Positions 1 to 9,536 are shown, counted from the stretch's first letter. The stretch is DNA of 64,000 nucleotides from Enterobacter hormaechei subsp. hoffmannii (GCF_001729745.1 NZ_CP017186.1:4154001-4218000); one strand, 5' to 3'. Numbers and translations: made by a program. Notes: a model not told the origin generated them from the letters alone.

Positions 1-1
1 G

Positions 2-463
2 CAAGGCACCGGCTGGCGAGCGGGCCGCGATTTGCAGCGCCGCGACATCGGCGGCAAAACAGGCACAACCAACAGCTCAAAAGATGCCTGGTTCTCAGGT
101 TATGGCCCGGGCGTTGTCACCTCGGTCTGGATTGGTTTTGACGATCACCGCCGCACTCTGGGGCGCACAACCGCTTCTGGCGCGATTAAAGATCAGATTT
201 CCGGTTACGAGGGTGGGGCTAAGAGTGCGCAACCGGCCTGGGATGCTTACATGAAGGCCGCTCTCGAGGGCGTGCCGGAGCAGCCGCTAACGCCTCCGCC
301 GGGCATTGTCACGATCAATATTGACCGCAGCACCGGACAGCTCGCGAATGGCGGCAACAGCCGTGCCGAGTATTTCATCGAGGGTACGCAGCCAACCACG
401 CAGGCGGTGCATGAGGTGGGTACCGAAATCATTGATAACGGCGAAACGCACGAACTGTTCTGA
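2..463 (+). CDS. mrcA: Penicillin-binding protein 1A, C-terminal part (5' end outside window)
   Basis: This is the last roughly 153 residues of a bifunctional class A penicillin-binding protein, which polymerises and crosslinks peptidoglycan from the inner membrane. The frame is open from base 2, so the start lies upstream of the window. The visible part belongs to the transpeptidase domain: it holds the KTG box (GGKTGTT, Lys at about visible residue 19) followed by DAWFSGYGP, both typical of the penicillin-binding fold. The tail ends in a short polar stretch. The gene converges on nudE, with a hairpin terminator between them. Assignment to mrcA rather than mrcB rests on the sequence resemblance to E. 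coli PBP1A and on the nudE-igaA neighbourhood. Confidence 0.95.
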   Translation, partial: QGTGWRAGRDLQRRDIGGKTGTTNSSKDAWFSGYGPGVVTSVWIGFDDHRRTLGRTTASGAIKDQISGYEGGAKSAQPAWDAYMKAALEGVPEQPLTPPPGIVTINIDRSTGQLANGGNSRAEYFIEGTQPTTQAVHEVGTEIIDNGETHELF

Positions 464-476
464 CGCCAACAAAAAA

Positions 477-509
477 GCCGGGCGGTGGCGACGCCTGACC
501 CGGCCTACA
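477..509. repeat. REP-type palindrome after mrcA
   Basis: An imperfect GC-rich inverted repeat (GCCGGGCGGTGGC ... ACCCGGCCTAC) of the same family as other copies in this window, placed directly after the mrcA stop codon. It may stabilise mRNA 3' ends, as REP elements do in enterobacteria; that role is inferred. Confidence 0.7.
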
Positions 510-517
510 GCGTAATG

Positions 518-546
518 CAAAACGGCAACCATCGGTTGCCGTTTTT
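518..546. terminator. Bidirectional hairpin terminator between mrcA and nudE
   Basis: A perfect stem AACGGCAACC / GGTTGCCGTT with a short loop, flanked by A residues on one side and a T run on the other. It sits between two convergent genes, so it can serve as an intrinsic terminator for both. Confidence 0.85.
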
Positions 547-556
547 ACGGGTGGCG

Positions 557-1117
557 CTACAAACGCCCCTGCCCCTTCAGCCACTCCCGCACCAGGAACA
601 GTGCGCTCACGTTGCGTGCCTCGTTAAAGTCAGGATCTTCCAGCAAATCCATCAGGTGGGCCAGCGGCCAGCGAACCTGCGGCAGCGGTTCCGGCTCGTC
701 TCCTTCCAGCGATTCAGGATAGAGATCTTCCGCGACAACAATGTTCATTTTGCTGGAGAAATAGGACGGCGCCATGCTCAGCTTTTTCAGGAACGTCAGC
801 TCTTTCGCGCCAAAGCCGACCTCTTCTTTCAGCTCCCGGTTTGCCGCTTCAAACACCGTTTCGCCCGGATCGATCAGTCCTTTGGAGAAGCCCAGCTCGT
901 AGGATTCTGTGCCCACAGCGTATTCACGAATGAGGATCAGGTGCTCGTCGACGATAGGCACTATCATCACCGCTTCACGCGAGGAGGGGCGCATACGCTC
1001 ATAAACACGACGCACACCGTTGCTGAACTCCAGATCCACGCTTTCAACATTAAACAGACGCGATTTTGCGACGGTTTCAACATTCAGAATGGTGGGCTTT
1101 TGTAAGGGTTTGGTCAT
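557..1117 (-). CDS. nudE: ADP compounds hydrolase NudE (Nudix family)
   Basis: A 186-residue Nudix hydrolase, the same length as E. coli NudE, which cleaves ADP-ribose, NADH and diadenosine polyphosphates and so cleans up nucleotide metabolites in the cytoplasm. The Nudix box lies at residues 80-102, with the pattern G...GE...REL.EE.GFG and the metal-binding glutamates intact. The ATG at 1115-1117 matches the family N-terminus. The gene is divergent from igaA across a 327-base intergenic region and convergent with mrcA. Nothing is unusual about it. Confidence 0.96.
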   Translation of the reverse strand: MTKPLQKPTILNVETVAKSRLFNVESVDLEFSNGVRRVYERMRPSSREAVMIVPIVDEHLILIREYAVGTESYELGFSKGLIDPGETVFEAANRELKEEVGFGAKELTFLKKLSMAPSYFSSKMNIVVAEDLYPESLEGDEPEPLPQVRWPLAHLMDLLEDPDFNEARNVSALFLVREWLKGQGRL

Positions 1118-1444
1118 CTTGACGGGTCTTTGCTGGGTGAACTGGCTTTATTGTGCGATACGCCGCACGGTTTCGGCAATGTCAATTGCTCTTTATTTAC
1201 ATTTATGCAACGTAACTGTAGGCAATTCTCATTTCAAAACAAATGTCAAGAGGTTGAAAAGTTTCCAGGAATTTGCTGATATCGCGCCGGAACAGGCTTT
1301 GTTATCATTACCGGTCACTGGGATGCGCGTCAACATGCTCAAGTTAGACTCCATACTTGCCGATAGCCGACCACAGAATCTCATTCATTGTACAAAAGGT
1401 GCGTCTGACAACACCTGTAAGAAGATAAGTAAGATGGGGAAAGC
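1118..1444. promoter_or_regulatory. Divergent nudE/igaA intergenic region
   Basis: This 327-base stretch carries no convincing gene and must hold the promoters of nudE and igaA. One candidate sigma-70 promoter for igaA is TTGAAA at 1254-1259 with TGATAT at 1277-1282 and a 17-base spacer; the -10 match is only fair. An open frame that enters from inside nudE (1020-1448) lacks any family resemblance and is not counted as a gene. Confidence 0.4.
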
Positions 1445-3583
1445 ATGAGCACCATTTTGATTTTTCTCGCTGCTGTGCTGGCCTGCGCGTCGATTGCGGT
1501 GTGGGTATTCAGGCGCCGCGTACATCGCCGTTATCGGCTGCCCTTTTTGAACGCGTTTGCCGGGGCAAACACGCGCAAGCTTTCGCCAGAGGAACGCAGC
1601 ACCGTTGAGCAGTATCTCGACACGCTGAACCGATCCCGGCTTTCGCCTGGCCCTACCGGCGCCAGCGCCGCCCCCGTATCGCTCAACCTGAACGCCCAAA
1701 GCGACACCGTTCTGTGCGTAACGCGCTCCATTACCCGCTACGGCATCACAACCGACGATCCCAACAAATGGCGTTACTATCTCGACTCTGTTGAAGTGCA
1801 CCTGCCTCCCTTCTGGGAGCAGTATATCAACGACGAAAACAGCGTCGAGCTCATCCATACCGATACGCTGCCGCTGGTTATCTCCCTTAATGGTCATACT
1901 CTGAGCGAATATGTTCAGGAAGCGCCACGCTTTGCGCTGGAACGCGCAAGCGGAACGCAGGCCTCTATTCGTGGTGAAGAGACAGAGCAGATTGAACTGC
2001 TCAACATCCGCCAGGAAACGCATGAAGAGTACGTCCTGAGCCGCCCGGATGGCATTCGCGAAGCGGTGCTGATTGTCGTCTCGTTCCTGCTCTTTTTCAT
2101 CTGCCTGCTGACGCCGGACGTGTTTGTTCCGTGGCTCGCGGGTGGCGCAGTACTGCTTCTGGCCGCCGGGCTGTGGGGCATATTTGCCCCGCCGGCAAAA
2201 ACGTCATTACGCGAAATTCACTGCCTGCGCGGAACCCCAAAACGCTGGGGACTGTTCGGCGAAAACGATCAGGAACATATCAACAATATCTCGCTCGGGA
2301 TCATCGATCTCATCTATCCGCGCCACTGGCAGCCGTGGATTGCGCAGGACCTGGGCCACAAAACGGATATTGATATCTATCTCGACCGCCACGTTGTACG
2401 CCAGGGACGTTACTTATCCCTGCACGACGAAGTAAAAAACTTCCCGCTTCAGCACTGGCTTCGCAGCGCGGTGATTGCCGGTGGCGCCGCGTTAATCTTC
2501 CTCATGCTGCTGCTTTTCGTGCCGCTGGATATGCCGATTAAATTTACCCTGTCATGGATCAAAGGGGCGCAAACCGTGGAAGCCACCAGCGTACAGCAGC
2601 TCGAAGAAGCGGGTGTACGCGTGGGGGATACGTTGCGGCTGAAAGGCACCGGGATGTGTAATATCCACTCACCGGGCGCCTGGAACACGCGCCAGAACTC
2701 GCCGTTCGCGCCGTTCGACTGCTCTCAGATCATCTGGAATGACGCCTCTCCGCTGCCGCTTCCGGAATCGGATGTGGTCAATAAGGCCACCGCGCTCACC
2801 CAGACGATTAATCGCCAGCTCCATCCAAAACCGGATGATGATTCTCGCGTCAGCCCTGCCCTGCGTTCGGCCATTCAGAAGTCCGGCATGGTGCTGCTGG
2901 ATGACTTTGGCGAAATCGTCCTGAAAACAGAAGATCTCTGCTCAGCTCAGGATGACTGTATCCGGCTGAAGAACGCGCTGGTCAACCTCGGCAACAGCAA
3001 AGACTGGGACGCGCTGGTGAAACGCGCCGAAGCGGGACGCCTCGATGGTGTGAATGTGCTTCTGCGTCCGGTCAGCGCCGAGTCGCTGGATAACCTGGTG
3101 GCGACCTCTACCGCCCCCTTCGTGATGCGTGAAACCACCCGTGCCGCCCAGGCGCTTAACAGCCCGGCGCCAGGCGGATTTGTGATTGCCAGCGATGAAG
3201 GCAGCGACCTGGTGGATCAACCCTATCCGCAGGTTTCGCTGTATGACTATCCTGCTCAGGAACAGTGGAGCGAATTTCAGCGTCTGGCGCAGATGCTGAT
3301 GCGAACGCCGTTCAGCGCAGAAGGGATCGTCACCACCCTCTTTACCGACGCCAACGGCACGCGTCATATTGGCCTGCACCGCATGCCGGACAGCGCTGGC
3401 CTGTGGCGCTATGTAGGGACATCCCTGCTGCTGATTGCGATGCTGGCGTGTATTGTCTGGAACGGTTATCAGGCCGTACGCCGCTATCAGCGCTCCCGCA
3501 CGCGACTGGCAGAAATCCAGGCCTACTACGAAAATTGCCTAAACCCGAAACTGATCTCCTCTTCTGAGAGCCTGATCGGTTAA
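1445..3583 (+). CDS. igaA: IgaA/YrfF/UmoB family inner-membrane repressor of the Rcs phosphorelay
   Basis: A 712-residue inner-membrane protein, matching the 711-residue E. coli YrfF. In Salmonella and E. coli this protein holds the Rcs envelope-stress phosphorelay off, and its loss is lethal unless Rcs is inactivated (family knowledge). Five hydrophobic segments are visible at about residues 2-22, 205-225, 229-248, 342-362 and 656-675. This gives two cytoplasmic regions and one large periplasmic region (about 363-655), which contains cysteines that could form disulfides. The start at 1445 follows a purine-rich GGGGAAAGC stretch. Downstream are yrfG, hslR and hslO on the same strand. A strong hairpin at 3590-3620 separates it from yrfG. 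Confidence 0.95.
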   Translation: MSTILIFLAAVLACASIAVWVFRRRVHRRYRLPFLNAFAGANTRKLSPEERSTVEQYLDTLNRSRLSPGPTGASAAPVSLNLNAQSDTVLCVTRSITRYGITTDDPNKWRYYLDSVEVHLPPFWEQYINDENSVELIHTDTLPLVISLNGHTLSEYVQEAPRFALERASGTQASIRGEETEQIELLNIRQETHEEYVLSRPDGIREAVLIVVSFLLFFICLLTPDVFVPWLAGGAVLLLAAGLWGIFAPPAKTSLREIHCLRGTPKRWGLFGENDQEHINNISLGIIDLIYPRHWQPWIAQDLGHKTDIDIYLDRHVVRQGRYLSLHDEVKNFPLQHWLRSAVIAGGAALIFLMLLLFVPLDMPIKFTLSWIKGAQTVEATSVQQLEEAGVRVGDTLRLKGTGMCNIHSPGAWNTRQNSPFAPFDCSQIIWNDASPLPLPESDVVNKATALTQTINRQLHPKPDDDSRVSPALRSAIQKSGMVLLDDFGEIVLKTEDLCSAQDDCIRLKNALVNLGNSKDWDALVKRAEAGRLDGVNVLLRPVSAESLDNLVATSTAPFVMRETTRAAQALNSPAPGGFVIASDEGSDLVDQPYPQVSLYDYPAQEQWSEFQRLAQMLMRTPFSAEGIVTTLFTDANGTRHIGLHRMPDSAGLWRYVGTSLLLIAMLACIVWNGYQAVRRYQRSRTRLAEIQAYYENCLNPKLISSSESLIG

Positions 3584-3589
3584 CGTCCC

Positions 3590-3620
3590 TGCGCGACAAG
3601 TTGTGCTACCCTGTCGCGCA
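3590..3620 (+). other. Intercistronic hairpin between igaA and yrfG
   Basis: A perfect nine-base inverted repeat, TGCGCGACA (3590-3598) and TGTCGCGCA (3612-3620), encloses a 13-base loop. No T run follows, so it is not a classical intrinsic terminator. It could protect the igaA message end or reduce read-through into yrfG. Confidence 0.6.
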
Positions 3621-3647
3621 CGTTTCTTCTGGCTGGAGTTCCCCCTT

Positions 3648-4331
3648 ATGCATCTTAATATCGACTGGCAGGCGGTCGATACCGTCCTGCTTGATATGGA
3701 CGGCACGCTGCTTGATCTCGCCTTTGATAACTATTTCTGGCAAAAGCTGGTTCCGGAAACGTACGGTGAACAGCAGGGGATCTCCCCGGCGGAAGCGCAG
3801 GAATTCATTCGTTCGCAATATAGCGCGGTGCAGCATACGCTAAACTGGTACTGTCTTGACTACTGGAGCGAGCGACTCGGTCTGGATATTTGCGCCATGA
3901 CCACCGCCCAGGGCGCACGCGCCGTACTGCGCGACGATACGGTCCCGTTCCTGGACGCGCTGAAAGCCTGCGGTAAGCGCCGTATTTTGCTGACAAATGC
4001 GCATCCCCATAACCTGGCCGTGAAGCTGGAACATACCGGTCTTGCTTCGCACCTTGATTTATTGCTTTCCACCCACACATTTGGTTATCCGAAAGAGGAT
4101 CAGCGGTTGTGGCATGCCGTGGTGGAAGAGACCGGTTTACAGCCGGAACGCACGCTGTTCATTGACGACAGCGAGCCGATTCTGGATTCTGCGGCCGCAT
4201 TTGGCATTCGCTATTGCCTTGGCGTGACCAATCCTGATTCCGGCCTGGCTGAAAAAAGCTATCTGCGACATCCGGGGCTGAACGACTATCGCCGGATGAT
4301 CCCCTCACTCACCGTGAAGGAGACGCCATGA
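3648..4331 (+). CDS. yrfG: GMP/IMP nucleotidase, HAD superfamily (YrfG)
   Basis: A 227-residue haloacid-dehalogenase-type phosphatase. E. coli YrfG removes the 5' phosphate from purine nucleotides such as GMP and IMP. Motif I is LLDMDGTLLD, with nucleophile Asp16 and acid/base Asp18. Motif III/IV is near FIDDSEPIL. The region LLTNAHP supplies the motif II threonine. An in-frame upstream ATG at 3603 exists, but it lies inside the hairpin region and adds residues without family support, so I use 3648, which follows the GGAG at 3634-3637. The last four bases overlap the hslR start, indicating translational coupling. Confidence 0.93.
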   Translation: MHLNIDWQAVDTVLLDMDGTLLDLAFDNYFWQKLVPETYGEQQGISPAEAQEFIRSQYSAVQHTLNWYCLDYWSERLGLDICAMTTAQGARAVLRDDTVPFLDALKACGKRRILLTNAHPHNLAVKLEHTGLASHLDLLLSTHTFGYPKEDQRLWHAVVEETGLQPERTLFIDDSEPILDSAAAFGIRYCLGVTNPDSGLAEKSYLRHPGLNDYRRMIPSLTVKETP

Positions 4332-4729
4332 AAGAAAAACCCTCTGATGGGGTAAGACTGGATAAATGGCTGTGGGCCGCCCGTTTTTACAAAACGCGCG
4401 CCCTTGCCCGTGAAATGGTTGACGGCGGAAAGGTGCATTACAACGGTCAGCGCAGCAAACCGAGCAAGCTGGTTGAACTGAATGCCACGTTAACGCTTCG
4501 CCAGGGCAACGATGAGAAAACGGTGGTGGTGAAAGCCATTACCGAACAGCGGCGGCCCGCAACCGAAGCCGTTTTGCTGTATGAAGAGACGGCCGAAAGC
4601 ATAGAGAAGCGCGAGAAAACCGCGCTGGCGCGCAAAATGAACGCGCTGACGATGCCTCACCCGGACCGGCGACCGGATAAAAAAGAGCGCCGCGATCTGA
4701 TGAAATTTAAACACGGTGAGAGCGAGTAA
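4328..4729 (+). CDS. hslR: Heat-shock protein 15, ribosome-associated S4-domain protein
   Basis: A 133-residue, very basic protein with an S4 RNA-binding fold in the first 60 residues (VRLDKWLWAARFYKTRALA...). Hsp15 binds stalled 50S subunits that still carry a nascent peptidyl-tRNA and helps recycle them after heat shock (family knowledge). The C-terminal tail is a long Lys/Arg/Glu-rich helix ending in KKERRDLMKFKHGESE. The start overlaps the end of yrfG by four bases and hslO follows after 24 bases, consistent with an yrfG-hslR-hslO operon. Confidence 0.96.
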   Translation: MKEKPSDGVRLDKWLWAARFYKTRALAREMVDGGKVHYNGQRSKPSKLVELNATLTLRQGNDEKTVVVKAITEQRRPATEAVLLYEETAESIEKREKTALARKMNALTMPHPDRRPDKKERRDLMKFKHGESE

Positions 4730-4753
4730 CCCTCACCTGCATGAGAGATGAAA

Positions 4754-5632
4754 ATGGCCCAACACGACCAATTACACCGCTATCTGTTTGAACAATTCGC
4801 CGTGCGCGGCGAGCTGGTCACCGTATCCGAAACCTGGAAACAGATTCTGGAAAACCACAACTACCCGCTGCCGGTAAAAACCCTGTTGGGCGAACTGCTG
4901 GTTGCCACCAGCCTGCTGACCGCCACGCTGAAGTTTGCTGGCGATATTACCGTCCAGTTGCAGGGCGATGGCCCAATGTCGCTGGCGGTGATCAACGGCA
5001 ATAACCAGCAGCAGATGCGCGGCGTGGCGCGCGTTCAGGGCGATATCCCTGAAAATGCGGATCTGAAAACGCTGGTCGGTAACGGCTACCTGGTCATCAC
5101 GATTTCGCCTGAAGAGGGGGAACGCTATCAGGGCGTTGTCGGTCTGGAAGGCGATACGCTTGCCGCCTGCCTGGAAGATTACTTCATGCGTTCCGAACAG
5201 CTGCCAACCCGTCTGTTCATCCGCACCGGTGAAGTGGATGGCCAGCCTGCTGCCGGTGGTATGCTGCTTCAGGTTCTGCCTGCGCAGGATGCGCAGACCA
5301 ATGATTTCGAACATCTGGCAACGCTGACGGAAACCATCAAAGCGGAAGAGCTGTTCACCCTGTCGGCGACCGACGTGCTGTGGCGTCTCTACCACGAAGA
5401 AGAAGTGACGGTTTACGATCCGCAGGCGGTGGAATTTAAGTGCACCTGCTCCCGCGAGCGTTGTGCTGGCGCCCTGAAAACGCTGCCGGATGAAGAGATC
5501 GACAGCATCATGGCGGAAGACGGTGAAATCGATATGCACTGTGACTACTGCGGTACGCACTACGTGTTCAATTCGATGGATATCGCGGAGATCCGCAATA
5601 ACGCCTCTCCGGCGGATCCGCAGGTTCACTAA
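4754..5632 (+). CDS. hslO: Redox-regulated chaperone Hsp33
   Basis: A 292-residue cytosolic holdase that is switched on by oxidation. The C-terminal zinc centre is intact: Cys230-x-Cys232 (CTC) and Cys263-x-x-Cys266 (CDYC), separated by about 30 residues. Oxidation of these four cysteines releases zinc and exposes the client-binding surface in the known family members. An ATG two codons upstream (4748) is possible, but the ATG at 4754 gives the same length as the E. coli protein. The gene ends the igaA-side cluster and converges on yhgE across a double REP element. Confidence 0.97.
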   Translation: MAQHDQLHRYLFEQFAVRGELVTVSETWKQILENHNYPLPVKTLLGELLVATSLLTATLKFAGDITVQLQGDGPMSLAVINGNNQQQMRGVARVQGDIPENADLKTLVGNGYLVITISPEEGERYQGVVGLEGDTLAACLEDYFMRSEQLPTRLFIRTGEVDGQPAAGGMLLQVLPAQDAQTNDFEHLATLTETIKAEELFTLSATDVLWRLYHEEEVTVYDPQAVEFKCTCSRERCAGALKTLPDEEIDSIMAEDGEIDMHCDYCGTHYVFNSMDIAEIRNNASPADPQVH

Positions 5633-5644
5633 GCTCTGAGCCTG

Positions 5645-5742
5645 TTGCCCGGCGGCGCTATGCTCTCACGGGCCTACAATGAATTGTGCAATTTTTTGAT
5701 ATGATTGCTAATTGTAGGCCGGGTAAGCGTAGCGCCACCCTG
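5645..5742. repeat. Pair of inverted REP-type palindromes between hslO and yhgE
   Basis: Two units in opposite orientation, GCCCGGCGGCGCTATGC... at 5647-5678 and TGTAGGCCGGGTAAGC... at 5713-5742, separated by an AT-rich linker containing a TTTTTT run. The arrangement resembles bacterial interspersed mosaic elements and sits between two convergent genes, where it could help terminate both transcripts. Confidence 0.75.
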
Positions 5743-5754
5743 CAAGAAAGAGCA

Positions 5755-7512
5755 CTAACGCCGCTGCGCATTATTGTAACTGTCGTAGCTCATATCGACA
5801 CGCTCCCCAAAAATCTCAATATCCGCCCAGGGCTTCACGACAGATTTCACTTTCCTCTGCCTTAATGCGCGGTCAAGTTCTTCTCTGGTCAATGCCTCCG
5901 GCATTTTCCACGCGTCCCCGGCGATCCTCCAGCCCGTGTTGGTTTGTGTGTAAGCCACGATCGTGCGATCGGTAAATTGAAATAGCACGGCTTCAGGCTT
6001 GCCGTCGCCGTTAAGATCCAGCGGCATGAGTAAACAGTTACTCTGGGCGCTATCGCAGCTCTCAAAGCGATACTGATTGCTGAGCATGGCTTGCCACAAT
6101 GCCTTATCAGGACGAGCCATTCCCGGTGCGAGCTGGACCTGTTTTTCCAGCATCGCGGCGGTCATCTTACCTGCTCCGCCAGCGTTCCTGGAGAGAAGAC
6201 CATTTATTTCACGCTGGTGTTTTGGGTTAGAGATAAACTGCGGATCGTTTTGCAGCGTGAGCATTGCCTCCCGCCCCTTTCGTCCAGCGTTACTGAGCAT
6301 ATACAGGCTGACTTGATCCGCCGTTATTCTGCCGTCCTGATAGCGGGCCATATGGCTTGCAACGCTTATTCGCCACGGATCCAGCACGGGGGTATGGATC
6401 AACGCCAGGAAGATGAGGGAAAGCAGCCCGGTCGTCGGGATGACGTACGCATGGATCTTCTGCGGTTCACGGCGCTGAATCAGAACGCTGGCGCAAAAAC
6501 CGACCGCCCAGACCAGCGCCACGATGGTTATCAATACCCCGTACAGACGCTCGGGTGACCAGCCGTATTGCGAAATGCGTAGCCACAGCGCCCACCCCGC
6601 CAGAACCGGATACGCGGGTACGATAGCCACAGCAAGGCGAATCATCCCTCGCAACGGGGCATAGTAAGGCAGCGTTTGACGCTGTGGATGCCACACTATC
6701 GTCACCAGGAATAACAGCAGCAGCGCTAAGGTGGTCAGCAAGCCCGCGGCGGATATTCTGGCTGAAATGGATTCAAAGCCGACAAAAGGCAACGCGCCAA
6801 TAAAGAGCAGCGCCAGCGCCGCCATCAGGGGAAGCAGACCGGTGGCTATGAGGGTCAGCAGATTTTGCAGGGCAAGGATTAACCTTACCTGCATGCGCGT
6901 GAGCACGGCCGCACTGGCTGAAACCACGCCAATCGCCACTGAAATAAATCCGTCAGAATGAAAGAAAAGCCGATCAAAAAAGCCGATGCCGATAAGTTCG
7001 AAAAGCTCGGCCCAGAGGAAAAGCACCAGCCAGAAGAGACCATTCGAAACAAAAATAATGAGCAGTGTCAGCGCGTTATGCCAGTTTCGTTGATAAAAGT
7101 CGCTGTAGAACGAGGTAGTCGGGACGGGATCCAGACGCCGCTGAAGCCATGGCAACACGAACAGCGTCATCAGCAGCAGATGAAAGCCGAAAACGAGCAT
7201 CTCATCTCTGAGATTCCAGCTTTCGAGTCCTGCAACGCTCCACTTAAGCCAGCCGCCCATACCCGCGACTGCCGCGCCGATCATCCCGAGTGACAGCCAC
7301 AACAATGGCTTTCTGAATGACGTCATGGCAAGAGACAACGTGGTTGTCATTACCACGGTGGCAGGTACTACACACATCAGCCACAGCGTATCCGATGGCA
7401 ATTTTGCGTACTCGATATACCACGTAATTACATAGCAAATTACGCCCTGTAGAGCCCCCGCCAGCACGACGGCTACGCGCGTTGAAGGAGATAACGTCTC
7501 ACGGTTTTCCAT
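5755..7512 (-). CDS. yhgE: DUF4153-family inner-membrane protein YhgE
   Basis: A 585-residue polytopic membrane protein; E. coli YhgE, at the same location between hslO and pckA, has 574 residues. The first roughly 390 residues are a run of about ten to twelve hydrophobic segments. The last roughly 190 residues are soluble and include DLNGDGKPEAVLFQF, which resembles an FG-GAP or calcium-binding loop. No catalytic motif is evident and the function is not established. It reads away from pckA. The ATG at 7510-7512 begins MENRETLSPSTRVAV; a GGGATGAG stretch precedes it. Confidence 0.88.
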   Translation of the reverse strand: MENRETLSPSTRVAVVLAGALQGVICYVITWYIEYAKLPSDTLWLMCVVPATVVMTTTLSLAMTSFRKPLLWLSLGMIGAAVAGMGGWLKWSVAGLESWNLRDEMLVFGFHLLLMTLFVLPWLQRRLDPVPTTSFYSDFYQRNWHNALTLLIIFVSNGLFWLVLFLWAELFELIGIGFFDRLFFHSDGFISVAIGVVSASAAVLTRMQVRLILALQNLLTLIATGLLPLMAALALLFIGALPFVGFESISARISAAGLLTTLALLLLFLVTIVWHPQRQTLPYYAPLRGMIRLAVAIVPAYPVLAGWALWLRISQYGWSPERLYGVLITIVALVWAVGFCASVLIQRREPQKIHAYVIPTTGLLSLIFLALIHTPVLDPWRISVASHMARYQDGRITADQVSLYMLSNAGRKGREAMLTLQNDPQFISNPKHQREINGLLSRNAGGAGKMTAAMLEKQVQLAPGMARPDKALWQAMLSNQYRFESCDSAQSNCLLMPLDLNGDGKPEAVLFQFTDRTIVAYTQTNTGWRIAGDAWKMPEALTREELDRALRQRKVKSVVKPWADIEIFGERVDMSYDSYNNAQRR

Positions 7513-7888
7513 TTCTCATCCCTTGTTCATGAAAAATCTATTGTCTCATCAAGGCAAAACTCTGGCCCCCACCTCAAACTCTGAAAATAGCTGACCCAAG
7601 AGACCTGAATCGTTTTCCCAATGTAACTCTTACGTAATTTTCTTTCATGTATGCGATTACATTCACATTCTTCTGGATAAATTCACCAGAGATTAACCTT
7701 TTAAGAACATTTTCCCCAACCAAAAAGCGATTCCTGCGATAATCTGCCCGCCCTGTGACTGGAGTCGCAGCGTTTTCCGTTAGTAAGGGTTTTGACCAGA
7801 TACGTAAATCTATGAGCCCCGTCGCGGTTAACATCCCCAGAAAAACCCTACAATTTCAGGCAGTACATATTGGCTAAGGAGCAGTGAT
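7513..7888. promoter_or_regulatory. yhgE/pckA divergent intergenic region with CRP-type site
   Basis: This 376-base region contains no gene I can support. TGCGA-TTACAT-TCACA at 7652-7667 matches the CRP consensus TGTGA-N6-TCACA with one mismatch. This fits cAMP-CRP activation of pckA known in E. coli. The AAGGAG at 7876-7881 is the pckA ribosome binding site. Confidence 0.65.
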
Positions 7889-9505
7889 ATGCGTGTTAAT
7901 GGTTTAACCCCGCAAGATCTCAAGGCTTATGGTATTCACGACGTCCAGGAAGTGGTCTACAACCCCGATTACGATACGCTGTATCAGGAAGAGCTCAATC
8001 CGGCACTGGAAGGGTACGAGCGAGGTGTGTTGACGAATCTTGGTGCTATCGCCGTCGATACCGGTATTTTTACCGGCCGTTCGCCGAAAGATAAATACAT
8101 CGTCCGAGATGATACCACCCGCGATACGCTGTGGTGGGCCGATAAAGGCAAAGGGAAGAACGATAACAAACCGCTCTCTCCTGAAACCTGGCAGCATCTG
8201 AAAGGGCTCGTCACCCATCAGCTTTCCGGCAAGCGTCTGTTCATCGTCGATGCTTTCTGCGGCGCTAACGCCGACACCCGTCTCTCCGTTCGGTTTATCA
8301 CTGAAGTGGCCTGGCAGGCGCATTTCGTGAAGAACATGTTCATTCGTCCGACCGATGAAGAACTGCAAAACTTCACCCCTGACTTTATCGTGATGAACGG
8401 CGCGAAATGCACCAACCCGCAGTGGAAAGAGCAGGGTCTGAACTCCGAAAACTTCATCGCCTTCAACCTGACCGAGCGTATCCAGCTGATCGGCGGTACC
8501 TGGTACGGCGGCGAAATGAAGAAAGGGATGTTCTCGGTCATGAACTACCTGCTGCCGCTGCGCGGTATCGCCTCCATGCACTGCTCGGCGAACGTCGGTG
8601 AAAAAGGTGACGTGGCGGTGTTCTTCGGCCTTTCCGGCACCGGTAAAACAACGCTGTCCACCGATCCAAAACGTCGTCTGATTGGCGACGACGAGCACGG
8701 CTGGGACGACGACGGTGTGTTTAACTTTGAAGGCGGCTGCTACGCGAAAACCATTCGCCTGTCTGAAGAGGCAGAGCCGGATATCTACCACGCGATTCGC
8801 CGCGATGCGCTGCTTGAAAACGTCACCGTGCGTGCCGATGGCTCTGTCGACTTCGACGATGCGTCCAAAACCGAAAACACCCGCGTGTCTTACCCGATTT
8901 ACCACATCGACAACATCGTGAAGCCGGTGTCGAAGGCGGGCCACGCCACGAAGGTGATTTTCCTGACCGCGGACGCGTTCGGCGTGTTGCCGCCAGTTTC
9001 CCGCCTGACCGCCAGCCAGACGCAGTACCACTTCCTCTCTGGCTTTACCGCTAAGCTGGCGGGTACCGAGCGCGGCGTGACCGAGCCAACCCCAACCTTC
9101 TCCGCCTGCTTCGGCGCGGCGTTCCTGTCGCTACACCCGACGCAGTACGCGGAAGTGCTGGTGAAACGCATGCAGGCATCCGGCGCACAGGCATACCTGG
9201 TGAACACCGGCTGGAACGGGACGGGCAAACGTATCTCCATCAAAGATACCCGCGCCATCATCGACGCGATTCTGGATGGTTCGTTGGATAACGCCGAGAC
9301 CTTTACGCTGCCGATGTTCAATCTGGCGATCCCAACAGAGCTGCCTGGCGTGGATACGCGTATCCTCGATCCGCGTAACACCTATGGTTCACCGGAACAG
9401 TGGCGCGAGAAGGCAGAATCGCTGGCGAAACTGTTTATCGAAAACTTTGAGAAGTATACCGACACCCCGGCGGGTGCTGCGCTGGTGAGTGCGGGACCAA
9501 GGTAA
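7889..9505 (+). CDS. pckA: Phosphoenolpyruvate carboxykinase (ATP)
   Basis: A 538-residue cytosolic enzyme (E. coli 540) that converts oxaloacetate plus ATP to phosphoenolpyruvate, CO2 and ADP, the entry step of gluconeogenesis from C4 acids. The kinase P-loop [11 protein letters not shown] lies at about residues 247-257. The substrate-binding RSPKDKY is at about 65, and the metal-binding [19 protein letters not shown] follows the P-loop. The start codon has a strong AAGGAG five bases upstream of a short spacer. A hairpin terminator follows immediately. The gene is monocistronic. Confidence 0.98.
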   Translation: MRVNGLTPQDLKAYGIHDVQEVVYNPDYDTLYQEELNPALEGYERGVLTNLGAIAVDTGIFTGRSPKDKYIVRDDTTRDTLWWADKGKGKNDNKPLSPETWQHLKGLVTHQLSGKRLFIVDAFCGANADTRLSVRFITEVAWQAHFVKNMFIRPTDEELQNFTPDFIVMNGAKCTNPQWKEQGLNSENFIAFNLTERIQLIGGTWYGGEMKKGMFSVMNYLLPLRGIASMHCSANVGEKGDVAVFFGLSGTGKTTLSTDPKRRLIGDDEHGWDDDGVFNFEGGCYAKTIRLSEEAEPDIYHAIRRDALLENVTVRADGSVDFDDASKTENTRVSYPIYHIDNIVKPVSKAGHATKVIFLTADAFGVLPPVSRLTASQTQYHFLSGFTAKLAGTERGVTEPTPTFSACFGAAFLSLHPTQYAEVLVKRMQASGAQAYLVNTGWNGTGKRISIKDTRAIIDAILDGSLDNAETFTLPMFNLAIPTELPGVDTRILDPRNTYGSPEQWREKAESLAKLFIENFEKYTDTPAGAALVSAGPR

Positions 9506-9510
9506 AAGCA

Positions 9511-9536
9511 AAAAGGCAACGAAAGTTGCCTTTTTT
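9511..9536 (+). terminator. Intrinsic terminator of pckA
   Basis: The stem AAAGGCAAC / GTTGCCTTT closes on a stable GAAA tetraloop and is followed by a T run. It starts a few bases after the pckA stop codon. The A-run upstream means it could also act on envZ-side transcription. Confidence 0.9.

Noticed and set aside
1020-1448. A 142-codon frame reaching from nudE into the nudE/igaA intergenic region
   Set aside because: It starts inside nudE on the opposite strand, has no convincing ribosome binding site or family resemblance, and ends at the igaA start.
7574-7834. An 86-codon frame upstream of pckA on the minus strand
   Set aside because: It lies in the pckA promoter region over the CRP-type site, has no homologue I recognise and no ribosome binding site.
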